DNA from: Allopusillimonas sp048270225
GTDB lineage: Bacteria > Pseudomonadota > Gammaproteobacteria > Burkholderiales > Burkholderiaceae_B
Direction: 5' to 3'
NCBI GenBank assembly: GCA_048270225.1
Contig: JBLWTG010000008.1
Span: forward strand, 144,798-208,797
Length of the DNA stretch: 64,000 nucleotides
This document shows positions 35,456 through 43,904 of the stretch, one piece after another. How positions within the stretch are numbered: the stretch's first letter is position 1; the number at the start of each line of letters is the position of its first letter. The position numbers and the translations under genes were made by a program. The notes below the pieces were generated by a model that saw only the letters and a list, made by a program, of their open reading frames with translations, had not been told where the DNA came from and did no database searches.

Positions 35456-36529
35456 ATGAGAAATATAAAATGGTATTCCGCCGCCTGCATGGCGCTGGCA
35501 GCAACCTTGATATCGAGCACTGGAATGGCAGCCCAGGAGCGGCCCAAGGTCACCATCGCCATTGGGACCAGCGTTCTGGACGCTTCACAAGCAAATAACA
35601 CCTCCGTACCCATTTATACAGGCTGCTGGGAGCGCGAAGGCCTGGACGTCACGATCCAGCCAACTAACTCATCCTCGGCCATGCAAGCCGTACTGTCCGG
35701 TCAAGCGCAATTCGTCAACATGGGTCCGGGAGCGGCTATCCTCGCCCGAGCCAAAGGAGCGCCCATCAAGGCGGTGTATCTGAACATGCGTCGGAATTTC
35801 CAGTTCCCTGTCGTGCTCGAATCCAGTCCCATCAAATCTATTGAGGACTTCAAGGGAAAAACCATAGGCGTGATCTCTTATGGCGCACAATTGGTCGAGA
35901 TCATTAAAGGCATGCTTGCAGAGGCTGGCCTTGACCCAAGCAAGGACGTCACTTTTGTAGAAACCGGCGCTGGAGCTCAGGCAATTGCGGCATTAACGAG
36001 CGGAAAAGTTGACGTATGGGGCACTTGGGATTCGCAAATTGCAACTGCGGAAAACATGGGTATCAAACTACGCCGCTTCACCACCCCCGAGGCAGAGAAG
36101 CTTGTCTTCGGCGGCTCCTACTTTGTTCGGGACGACTATATTGATACTCACCCAAAAATCATTGAAAAAGTACTGCGATGTGTGGCACAAGGGTCTGCGC
36201 TGGTGCTTGCGAACCCAGAAGGCGCTATTAAGGCGCACTGGAAGGTCTACCCGAGCACCAAGCCCACCAATCTTGATGACGCGGACGCCTTGAAACAGGC
36301 ACTGCATCTGATCAACGTTCGTAGCGAATTCATCCGACTGGAACCGGGTGCTCGCTGGGGTGAGTTCCCACCTAAAGCAGCCCAGATCATGGTGGATTTC
36401 ATGCGGAACAACAAACGCCTTGAAGGAAAACTGGATCCTGAAGCGCTGTACACCAATCAGTTTATTTCCGCCATCAACAATTTTGATCCGAAGTCCATCC
36501 AGCAACAAGCCGCGACGCTAGGAAAATAA
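35456..36529 (+). CDS. ABC transporter solute-binding protein (SsuA/NMT1-like)
   Basis: A 357-residue periplasmic protein with a signal peptide of about 28 residues (MRNIKWYSAACMALAATLISSTGMAA). The NMT1/SsuA-like fold shows REGLDVTIQPTNSSSAMQAVLSGQAQFVNMGPG and IEDFKGKTIGVISYGAQ. This class binds sulfonates, nitrate-like anions, thiamine precursors and aromatic acids. Its ABC ATPase and permease genes lie four genes downstream (39274, 40062), an unusual separation by three metabolic genes. ATG preceded by GAGGAGA. Confidence 0.9.
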   Translation: MRNIKWYSAACMALAATLISSTGMAAQERPKVTIAIGTSVLDASQANNTSVPIYTGCWEREGLDVTIQPTNSSSAMQAVLSGQAQFVNMGPGAAILARAKGAPIKAVYLNMRRNFQFPVVLESSPIKSIEDFKGKTIGVISYGAQLVEIIKGMLAEAGLDPSKDVTFVETGAGAQAIAALTSGKVDVWGTWDSQIATAENMGIKLRRFTTPEAEKLVFGGSYFVRDDYIDTHPKIIEKVLRCVAQGSALVLANPEGAIKAHWKVYPSTKPTNLDDADALKQALHLINVRSEFIRLEPGARWGEFPPKAAQIMVDFMRNNKRLEGKLDPEALYTNQFISAINNFDPKSIQQQAATLGK

Positions 36530-36559
36530 TCACGGGCTCTTCCGAAAGAGGCTAAGTCC

Positions 36560-37441
36560 ATGCACAACAGTACTACAACACAAACGCCCGCTGCCCGCCT
36601 AAAGGCAACGCTTAACAGCCAAACTGCAGTACCGGCTCCCGGCTGCCATGACCCATTGGGAGCGTTGCTCATCGCAGAGGCGGGCTTCGAGGCGGCCTCG
36701 CTTTCGGGATACGCCGTGGCAGCAAGCCATGGCAAGCCTGATATCGGACTTATCAGCGGGACACAGATGGCTGATCGCGCTCGGGCTGTAGCCGAAGCGG
36801 TGTCACTACCGCTAATCGCTGACGCTGACACTGGGTACGGTGGTGTCAGCAATATCGCTGATACCGTTCGCGCCTACGAGCGCGGTGGCATCGCAGCATT
36901 GCATCTTGAGGACCAGCTCAACCCCAAGCGCTGCGGCGCAATGGCATCAAAGGCGCTGGCATCTCCCGAAGAGATGTCCCAGCGCCTCCGCACAGCCATG
37001 GCCGCACGTCGCGAAATGCTAATTATCGGTAGAACGGACGCGCTGACTATTACCGGGCTTCCGGAAACGATTCTGCGATGCAAACTTATGGCCGATAATG
37101 GTGTCGACGCAGTCATGGTACCCTCCCTGTCGACATTGAAAGACATTGAAAGCATCGTCAAGGCATCGCCTGTTCCCGTCGTCCACACAGTCGCCGAAAC
37201 AGTGCGACCCCTGCATACCCAATCGCAGCTTGAATCCACGGGGCTGGGCATGGTGCTTTACTCAATATCATTGATTCAGGCGATTGTTCATGTTCAGCGC
37301 GCAGTGCTTTCTGAACTGAAGCTTCGGGGCAGCACTGCCGCCCTGGTCGAGGCAATGACTCCTTTGACGCAGATCTCCGATTTCCTCGGCGCTCAGCGTT
37401 ATGCCGACTTCGAATCGCAAATACTTGGGAACGCGAGGTAA
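36560..37441 (+). CDS. isocitrate lyase/PEP mutase family lyase with altered motif
   Basis: A 293-residue protein of the isocitrate lyase/PEP mutase superfamily, about the size of 2-methylisocitrate and dimethylmalate lyases. Metal-binding Asp88 and Asp90 (ADADTGYG) and Glu117 (LEDQ) are present. The flexible-loop motif reads KRCGA (Cys125, Ala127), where lyases normally have KRCGH, so the conserved His is lost. Probable C-C lyase or decarboxylase acting on a substituted malate or oxaloacetate analogue. It precedes the aconitase-like pair with three bases between. Confidence 0.85.
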   Translation: MHNSTTTQTPAARLKATLNSQTAVPAPGCHDPLGALLIAEAGFEAASLSGYAVAASHGKPDIGLISGTQMADRARAVAEAVSLPLIADADTGYGGVSNIADTVRAYERGGIAALHLEDQLNPKRCGAMASKALASPEEMSQRLRTAMAARREMLIIGRTDALTITGLPETILRCKLMADNGVDAVMVPSLSTLKDIESIVKASPVPVVHTVAETVRPLHTQSQLESTGLGMVLYSISLIQAIVHVQRAVLSELKLRGSTAALVEAMTPLTQISDFLGAQRYADFESQILGNAR

Positions 37442-37444
37442 GCC

Positions 37445-38707
37445 ATGCCGATGACATTGGCACAGAAAATTCTGGCGAAATCGAGCGGCAAGGCTTTCGT
37501 GGAAGAAGGAGAGATTATCTGGGCGAAGCCGGATCTGATCACCATTCCTGAAGTGTCGTTCCCGGCCTACGTCAAGCGCCTGAGAGATATCGGAATAACA
37601 CAATTCTCCGCTCCTGAACGCATCGTTGTAGCCATCGACCACGAAGTACCAGTACATAGCCAGGCTGGCGCCGAACGGAACCGCTTAACCCGGCAACTGG
37701 CGCGGACAACGCAAATCGGACATTTTTACGATGGGGAAGGCATCACCCACCCTCTCGTTGTTGAGCGTGGCCTGATATCTCCCGGGATGTTTGTCATTGG
37801 CGCAGACACACACACATCCGCAATCGGTGGCACCGGCGCCCTGGCAATACCCTTTGGCATGGAAGTAACCATGCCCATGGCCCGCGGCGACATCTGGGTA
37901 CGCGTTCCCGGCACAGTACGAGTACAGGTCAACGGAACACTTTCAGCTGGCGTCTGTGCACGCGACGTCGTATTGGCGGCGATCAAACAAATCGATGAAG
38001 AGATGGCGAACTATAGAGTCATCGAATATGCCGGGGACACCATTCCATCCCTGTCCATCGCAGAACGCATGACCATCGCCGGCTTGAGTATTGATTGCGG
38101 TGCGGAGGCCGGCATCGTGCCGGCCGATGCCGCCGCGGTACATGCCCTGCAAGCGCTCGGCGCGAAAGACGTCGCGATACTTGCCGGAGACCCCTCGGCG
38201 CCAATACATAGCGAAATCCACATAGACGCGAGCCGCCTGGCACCACAGGTAAGCGTCCCGCCGTCACCAACGCACGTTCGCGATGTCATGGAACTTGAGT
38301 CCGTGCGCATAGATCATGCCTATATAGGCAGTTGCGCATCAGGTACGCTGTCTGAGCTCCAGGCGGCAGCACGCCTATTGGATGGTCGCCGGGTTCATCC
38401 TGATGTTCAGCTCCTGGTCATTCCTGCGACACGAAAAATCCATGAACAGGCCATGCAGGACGGCACCTTGAGCACCTTAATGCGCGCCGGCGCCCAGTTG
38501 GCGCCATCAACCTGCGGACCTTGCTTTGGAGGACTGGCGCAGCTTGGCGACGGTGAGGTACGCATCAGTACGAGCACCCGTAACGACAGAGGCCGAATGG
38601 GAAGCACCGACGCAGAAATCTATCTTGCGAGCGCCCTGACTGTAGCGGCATCGGCGCTTACAGGACGAATCACGGATGTGCGCACACTCCTTTCTTCTCA
38701 AGGATAA
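37445..38707 (+). CDS. aconitase-family hydratase large subunit (LeuC-like)
   Basis: A 420-residue LeuC/DmdA-type large subunit. The 4Fe-4S ligands are intact: Cys297 (YIGSCASG), Cys357 and Cys360 (STCGPCFGG). Substrate region GADTHTSAIGGTGALA is present. It would isomerise or hydrate a substituted citraconate, mesaconate or malate through the partner at 38715. Not likely leucine biosynthesis, given catabolic neighbours and lack of leuB/leuA. The start ATG is three bases after the lyase stop, so translation is coupled. Confidence 0.87.
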   Translation: MPMTLAQKILAKSSGKAFVEEGEIIWAKPDLITIPEVSFPAYVKRLRDIGITQFSAPERIVVAIDHEVPVHSQAGAERNRLTRQLARTTQIGHFYDGEGITHPLVVERGLISPGMFVIGADTHTSAIGGTGALAIPFGMEVTMPMARGDIWVRVPGTVRVQVNGTLSAGVCARDVVLAAIKQIDEEMANYRVIEYAGDTIPSLSIAERMTIAGLSIDCGAEAGIVPADAAAVHALQALGAKDVAILAGDPSAPIHSEIHIDASRLAPQVSVPPSPTHVRDVMELESVRIDHAYIGSCASGTLSELQAAARLLDGRRVHPDVQLLVIPATRKIHEQAMQDGTLSTLMRAGAQLAPSTCGPCFGGLAQLGDGEVRISTSTRNDRGRMGSTDAEIYLASALTVAASALTGRITDVRTLLSSQG

Positions 38708-38714
38708 GACGGGT

Positions 38715-39245
38715 ATGAAACTAGTTTACCAAGGGCGGTGCTGGAAACTCGACGAAAACATCTCCAGCGACGAACTCATTTCAGCTCGCCACGTGTTCGA
38801 GTATGACCCCCATCAATTGAGTAAGTATCTGCTGGCTGGGCCGCTTCCCGCCTTCGCCCAACAAGCCAGGGCAGGAGATCTGATTGTCGCGGGAAAGCGG
38901 TTTGCTCACGGCAGCCAGCACACCCATCCCTTCCTTGCCATGAAAGCGATGGGTCTGGGATTGGTAGCGCATCAACTCTTGCGCCCCCCTTTCCGCCTTT
39001 CCATCTACTGTGGCGTCCCGCTACTTGAGGCAGACGATGATGCCCTGGCCATGTTCAAAGACGGGGATCAAATGCACGTGAATTTCGAAACCGGGTTAAT
39101 AAAAAACCTGAGCAGCGGCAAAGAAACAAGCGTAACGCCATTGCCGGAATTTTTGTTGCAGATCGTCCGAGCTGGCGGCGGCCTGGGCTATTTGAGCGCG
39201 ACCAACACCAACCCCGACCCAACGGATATTTCGCATGATTCCTGA
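38715..39245 (+). CDS. divergent aconitase-type small (swivel) subunit, LeuD-like
   Basis: A 176-residue LeuD-like protein. The family core GDxIVAGxxF is clear at residues 54-63. The next segment, normally GSSREHA, reads GSQHTHP (66-72): the second Ser, Arg and Glu of the active site are replaced. The later SFxxxFxRNxxxxG segment is also changed (RPPFRLSIYCG, 90-100). So either a new chemistry or loss of hydratase activity is expected. ATG at 38715 follows the large-subunit stop by eight bases. Its end overlaps possible upstream starts of the ABC ATPase gene. Confidence 0.8.
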   Translation: MKLVYQGRCWKLDENISSDELISARHVFEYDPHQLSKYLLAGPLPAFAQQARAGDLIVAGKRFAHGSQHTHPFLAMKAMGLGLVAHQLLRPPFRLSIYCGVPLLEADDDALAMFKDGDQMHVNFETGLIKNLSSGKETSVTPLPEFLLQIVRAGGGLGYLSATNTNPDPTDISHDS

Positions 39246-39273
39246 CACCAACGCTCAACATGAGGTTACCGCC

Positions 39274-40065
39274 ATGTCACAGCCAGGACAAGACAAGCCT
39301 CTCATTCAAATAGACGGGCTCGAGAAATCGTACCGGTCCCAGGATGGCGGCAGCATACGAGCGCTAGGCCCCATAACCCTGGACATCAAAAAAAGGGAGT
39401 TCCTGACGATAGTCGGGCCTTCTGGATGCGGAAAGTCCACATTGCTCAAGCTGCTGGCCGGTCTCATAGAACGAAGTGCAGGCAGTATTCGTATACATGG
39501 TCAGGAAATCTTCGGCCCGCAGCAGGATATCGGCGTGGTCTTCCAGTCACCAGTACTGTTGCCCTGGAGAACCGCAGTCGAGAATGTAATTCTGCCTGCT
39601 GAAGTCAACAAGCAGGATGCCACACGCAGCAAAGCTCGTGCGCTGGATTTGCTGTCCCTGGTGGGTCTGGGAGACTTCCACGCCAAATACCCGACGGAGC
39701 TGTCGGGTGGCATGCAGCAGCGCGTCGCCATCGCCCGCGCACTGATGCACGAACCTTCCACATTGCTGATGGACGAGCCATTTGGCGCGCTCGATGCCAT
39801 GACGCGGGAAAACATGAACGTCGAAATCCGACGCCTATGGGCAGAAGCACAGAAAACAGTGATTTTCGTAACCCACTCAATTACCGAAGCCGTCTTTCTG
39901 GGGACCCGTGTATTAGTGTTAAGCAACCGCCCAGGGCAAATTGCTGAGATCATCGAAGTAGAGCTGGGCGAAGATCGCTCCCTAGATCTCGTCGCCAGCG
40001 ATGTATTCGGTACCTATACACGTCGCATACGCCGCCACTTCAACTCACAAGGAGCCATGGAATGA
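39274..40065 (+). CDS. ABC transporter ATP-binding protein (SsuB/TauB-like)
   Basis: A 263-residue ATPase with Walker A GPSGCGKST, signature LSGGMQQRVAIARAL, Walker B LLMDEPFGALD and the switch His in FVTHSITEA. It drives import by the permease at 40062 with the receptor at 35456. I prefer the ATG at 39274, which has GAGG upstream. An in-frame ATG at 39235 would overlap the LeuD-like gene by 11 bases and add 13 residues. The stop TGA overlaps the ATG of the permease gene. Confidence 0.92.
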   Translation: MSQPGQDKPLIQIDGLEKSYRSQDGGSIRALGPITLDIKKREFLTIVGPSGCGKSTLLKLLAGLIERSAGSIRIHGQEIFGPQQDIGVVFQSPVLLPWRTAVENVILPAEVNKQDATRSKARALDLLSLVGLGDFHAKYPTELSGGMQQRVAIARALMHEPSTLLMDEPFGALDAMTRENMNVEIRRLWAEAQKTVIFVTHSITEAVFLGTRVLVLSNRPGQIAEIIEVELGEDRSLDLVASDVFGTYTRRIRRHFNSQGAME

Positions 40066-40943
40066 ATGGCGGTCGCCCATCAAATCACATGCACGCGCAG
40101 GAGAACCATGTGAACAACCGAGCACAACAAGCTACTCTGGAGCCGCTGCCATCGGACCGCCCGCGCGACTCAAAGTACTGGCTTGAACTGGCATGTATAC
40201 CGCTTTTATTCGTTGTAGTGGTCGGGAGCTGGGAAGCCGTTATACAACTGCTTGCAGTGCCCTCATATATAGTTCCGGCACCATCAGCCATATGGCAGTC
40301 GCTGGTCAGAGGCATAGCCAGCGGACTGTTCATCTCCAACGGACTGGTAACACTGAGCGAAGCATTCCTGGGATTCCTAGGTGCGGCCGTACTTGCGATT
40401 TTCCTGGGGAGCATTATTGCCCAATCTCGATTCATGGAACGCGTCATCTATCCCTACCTGATTGCCATACAGACTACGCCGAAAGTAGCGATCGCGCCCC
40501 TGTTCATAATCTGGTTTGGCTTTGGCATTTCCTCCAAGATCATCATGGCGGGCATCATAGCCTTCTTTCCCATTCTGGTGAACGTAATTGCCGGGCTGCG
40601 CTCGACAGACCCGCAACGTATCGAATTGATGCGCTCGCTGCGCGCCTCTCGCTGGCAGATATTCAAGATGGTGATGCTACCCAGCGCGCTGCCCATGATC
40701 TTCGCAGGACTCCAGGTGGCGGTAATCTTCAGCCTCCTGGGCGCAATCGTCGGCGAGTTTGTGGGATCGCGCAAAGGATTGGGAAACCTGATCATGCAGA
40801 TGAACATCAACCTGGACACCGCTGGCGTCTTCGCAGTACTGGTTTGCCTTTCCAGCATAGGCATCGCGCTTCATCTGATTATGCGCTGGCTGCAACAAAA
40901 ACTTCTGTTCTGGGCAGATCAAAACAATGTTCCCAGCATCTGA
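40062..40943 (+). CDS. ABC transporter permease (SsuC/TauC-like)
   Basis: A 293-residue inner-membrane permease with about six helices (first at roughly 41-62, LACIPLLFVVVVGSWEAVIQLL). The cytoplasmic EAA-type loop is RIELMRSLRASRWQIFKMVMLPSALP. The ATG at 40062 overlaps the ATPase stop (ATGA), implying coupling. A GTG at 40110 with AGGAG upstream is an alternative start that would trim 16 residues of a non-conserved cytoplasmic tail. It pairs with 35456 and 39274. Confidence 0.9.
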   Translation: MNGGRPSNHMHAQENHVNNRAQQATLEPLPSDRPRDSKYWLELACIPLLFVVVVGSWEAVIQLLAVPSYIVPAPSAIWQSLVRGIASGLFISNGLVTLSEAFLGFLGAAVLAIFLGSIIAQSRFMERVIYPYLIAIQTTPKVAIAPLFIIWFGFGISSKIIMAGIIAFFPILVNVIAGLRSTDPQRIELMRSLRASRWQIFKMVMLPSALPMIFAGLQVAVIFSLLGAIVGEFVGSRKGLGNLIMQMNINLDTAGVFAVLVCLSSIGIALHLIMRWLQQKLLFWADQNNVPSI

Positions 40944-40975
40944 ACTTGGAACAATGATCATGGAGACAACGTAGA

Positions 40976-41836
40976 ATGACCTTCACCATACGAAAACTGG
41001 GATCGGCGCTAGGCGCTGAAATCATTGGACTGGATCTTACGCAGGCCCTGGACACCGCTACCGTTTCAGCGCTACTGGCCGCGTGGCACGAACATCTCAT
41101 CTTGTTGTTCCGTGATCAGCCCCTGACACCCGAGCAGCAGATCGCATTCAGCCGATATTTTGGTGAGCTCGACAACCATAGGGCCATACCGAAGTTCCGT
41201 CATGCTGAGCATCCTGAGATTCTGCTGGTCAATAACCGGGAAGTAGCGACCAATAAGCGCTTGTCTGTTGGACGCCAATGGCACTCGGACCTTTCCACAA
41301 CTCTGCAGCCCGCCAAAGGATCTTTACTTCATGCTGTTCAACTGCCCTCGGTTGGAGGCGACACTATGTTCTGCAATATGTATCGGGCCTGGGACGGACT
41401 CTCGCCCCTGTTGCAAGAGTGGCTCATCGATCGGGACGCGATCCACGACATGACCATCGCCAGAGAAACTCAACTGCAGCGCACGCCCGCCGAGCTGGAG
41501 GAAATCCTTGCCCGGAATCCTCGTGTCTATCAGCCCATCTGCCGGATACACGATGACACAGGGCGGAAAACGCTTTACGTCAGTGAAATGACCACATCCT
41601 CAATTGACGGCCTGACCATCAATGAGAGCGAACCAATACTAAAATACCTCTACCAGCAGAGCACCGCGCATGAGAACGTATATCGACATGTCTGGCGCAA
41701 AGGAGACTCCGTGCTATGGGACAACCGGTGCGTCATGCATATTGCCCTGGCAGACTATGATGACTCAGAAACTCGGACTATGCACAGGACAACAATAAAA
41801 GGCAAACCCTCGGGACGCCTGGTTGAGGCCGCCTGA
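40976..41836 (+). CDS. TauD/TfdA-family Fe(II)/2-oxoglutarate dioxygenase
   Basis: A 286-residue dioxygenase. Iron ligands: His103 and Asp105 (QWHSD) and the distal His in WDNRCVMHIALADY. The 2-oxoglutarate-binding Arg lies in MHRTTIKG. Homologues cleave taurine, aryloxyacids and other C-S, C-O or C-N bonds by hydroxylation. Linked to an SsuA-like ABC importer, it may hydroxylate the imported compound before CoA activation. The actual substrate is unknown. Next to last gene of the operon. Confidence 0.9.
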   Translation: MTFTIRKLGSALGAEIIGLDLTQALDTATVSALLAAWHEHLILLFRDQPLTPEQQIAFSRYFGELDNHRAIPKFRHAEHPEILLVNNREVATNKRLSVGRQWHSDLSTTLQPAKGSLLHAVQLPSVGGDTMFCNMYRAWDGLSPLLQEWLIDRDAIHDMTIARETQLQRTPAELEEILARNPRVYQPICRIHDDTGRKTLYVSEMTTSSIDGLTINESEPILKYLYQQSTAHENVYRHVWRKGDSVLWDNRCVMHIALADYDDSETRTMHRTTIKGKPSGRLVEAA

Positions 41837-41881
41837 AGCCATACGCCGAAACCACTAATTCTCGACGCTCTATTTATTGCC

Positions 41882-42799
41882 ATGAAAATTCGTGAAATCG
41901 CCGCCGGACTCCATTTCCCAGAAGGACCCATTGCCCTGGACGATGGATCGGTTTTACTGGTTGAAATTGAAGGCGGCACACTCACGCGCGTATTACCGAA
42001 TGGAAAGATACAGCGCTTGATTGAACTGGGTGGAGGCCCGAATGGCGCAGCGCTCGCGCCTGATGGCAGCGTTATTATATGCAACAACGGCGGCATGCAA
42101 TTTACGGCCATGGAAGACGGCACGCGGCGACCCGGCCATGAGGCTGCTGATTACTCCGGAGGCCGTATCGAACGCGTCAACCTCTCCACCAATCGGGCTG
42201 AACGCCTGTTCGACATGGTTAAGGGCGAGAGACTCAAAGGCCCCAACGATATTGTCTTTGACCAGCATGGGGGATTTTATTTCACCGATCTGGGCAAAGT
42301 CAGACCACATAACCTGGATCTTGGCGGCGTCTTTTATGCGCCCAGTATAGAAGCCCAACCTCAAATCGTCGCCTATCCCGTCATGACAGCAAATGGCGTG
42401 GCGCTGTCGCCCGACGGCGACACGCTCTACTACGCAGAAACCGAGGGGGCTCGCCTATGGGCATTCGATATCGAAAGCCCTGGATGCGTCAAGCGTGACC
42501 CCTGGCCTTCCATGCAAGGAGGAAGTTTGTTGGCTGCGCCCGGCGGCCACTACCAGCGTTTCGACTCCATGGCAGTCGATGCGCTGGGAAATCTATACGT
42601 CGCCACTCTGCTGCATGGGGGGATCACCATCATTTCTCCCGATGGCCTTATCTGCCAGCATCTTCCCTTACCTGATCGTTATCCGACCAATATGTGCTTC
42701 GGTGGGCCTGACATGAGAACACTATACATAACGCTAAGTGGATCAGGCCGTCTGGTGGCCATCGATAATTGGCCGGTTCCCGGACTGAAGTTAAATTAG
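41882..42799 (+). CDS. SMP-30/gluconolactonase family lactonase
   Basis: A 305-residue six-bladed propeller protein. Metal-site residues appear as Glu in HFPEGPIALDDGS (about residue 15), Asn in GPNDIVFDQHGGFYFTDLG, Asn in NGVALSPDGDTLYYAE and Asp in DSMAVDALGNLYVA. It would hydrolyse a lactone or related ester produced in the pathway. No clear ribosome site, so it may depend on the 45-base linkage to the dioxygenase gene. It ends convergently ten bases from the Bug gene at 42810. Confidence 0.88.
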   Translation: MKIREIAAGLHFPEGPIALDDGSVLLVEIEGGTLTRVLPNGKIQRLIELGGGPNGAALAPDGSVIICNNGGMQFTAMEDGTRRPGHEAADYSGGRIERVNLSTNRAERLFDMVKGERLKGPNDIVFDQHGGFYFTDLGKVRPHNLDLGGVFYAPSIEAQPQIVAYPVMTANGVALSPDGDTLYYAETEGARLWAFDIESPGCVKRDPWPSMQGGSLLAAPGGHYQRFDSMAVDALGNLYVATLLHGGITIISPDGLICQHLPLPDRYPTNMCFGGPDMRTLYITLSGSGRLVAIDNWPVPGLKLN

Positions 42800-42809
42800 G
42801 CGTCGTCTA

Positions 42810-43763
42810 TTACTCGATACTGATATGCTGAGTACGAATGACGTCACCCCATTTTTCCGTTTCGCTCTGCACAAACTTCATGAAATGATCTTGATCCTTA
42901 AACTCCGGGATGAGGCCCAGCTCCACAACCCGACTGCTGACGGCCTTGTTCTGGGCAATCTTTCTGAGTGAATCAAGAATCGTCTGCTGCACAGCTTTCG
43001 GTGTTTCGGCTGGAACAAAAATACCGAACCAGCTACCTGAGATCACACCATCTACGCCAGCCTCCTTCACCGTTGGGAGGTCCGGCGCCTCATCGATACG
43101 CTCATCCGTCGTTACGGCCAGCGCACGGATGGAACCGTCCTTTGCGTAGCGCATGGATTGCATCGTGTCGAAATAGGCATTGACCTGCCCGCCTAGAAAA
43201 TCAGAGATAGCTGCTCCAGTCCCCTTATATGGAACCTGAATCACATCAATACCGGTTTTGGCAGCGAATAGTTCAGCAGCCAGATGTGGACTGGAACCTA
43301 CCCCCGAAGAAGCAAAACTGACCTTTCCTGGATGGGCTTTCGCATAAGCAACCAACTCCTGAACGTTATGGACGGGGAGCGAGGGGTGAACGTACAACAC
43401 GTTTGGCGCAATGGCCAGCAATGCTAACGGTGTGAGCTCGTCACTTTTGTAGGGCATGCTCTTGAACATCATGTGATTGGTTACCATGCCGACACTACCC
43501 AGCAAAACGGTATAGCCGTCAGGTTTGGAGCGCGCAACATGGCCTGCTCCTATCGACGACCCTGCTCCTGGCCTGTTCTCCACAACGACCGGCTGCCCCC
43601 ACATTTCGGATAACCTGTCGGCATAAGTCCGACCTAGCTGATCCGTCAAACCGCCCGGCGAATACGGTATGACCAGGCTGACCGGTTTTTCTGGAAACCC
43701 GGCCGCTCCAGCCTGGAAGGCGCAAGCGGCCAAAGCAATACCCAACATCAAACGTGCAAACAT
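42810..43763 (-). CDS. Bug-family (TctC-like) periplasmic solute-binding protein
   Basis: A 317-residue Bug receptor. Signal peptide about 1-20 (MFARLMLGIALAACAFQAGA). Mature motifs FPEKPVSLVIPYSPGGLTDQLGR, VVENRPGAGSS and QVPYKGTGAAISDFLGGQV. ATG at 43763 follows TCAGGAGGA, the best site in the region, so upstream in-frame ATG at 43793 is rejected. Divergent from LysR at 43905; a two-gene receptor/regulator unit without membrane partners. Confidence 0.93.
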   Translation of the reverse strand: MFARLMLGIALAACAFQAGAAGFPEKPVSLVIPYSPGGLTDQLGRTYADRLSEMWGQPVVVENRPGAGSSIGAGHVARSKPDGYTVLLGSVGMVTNHMMFKSMPYKSDELTPLALLAIAPNVLYVHPSLPVHNVQELVAYAKAHPGKVSFASSGVGSSPHLAAELFAAKTGIDVIQVPYKGTGAAISDFLGGQVNAYFDTMQSMRYAKDGSIRALAVTTDERIDEAPDLPTVKEAGVDGVISGSWFGIFVPAETPKAVQQTILDSLRKIAQNKAVSSRVVELGLIPEFKDQDHFMKFVQSETEKWGDVIRTQHISIE

Positions 43764-43904
43764 CTGTTTCCTCCTGAGATTTTTGTTTTTCACAAATGCG
43801 CGCCGCTGTGTGCGGCCACGCCATTAATGGTTTACATTCAGTATAGGAACGTCCTTCTTTGCACTCCAGACCTTAGGGCATAAACCAGAGTTGCCAATCT
43901 CGTC

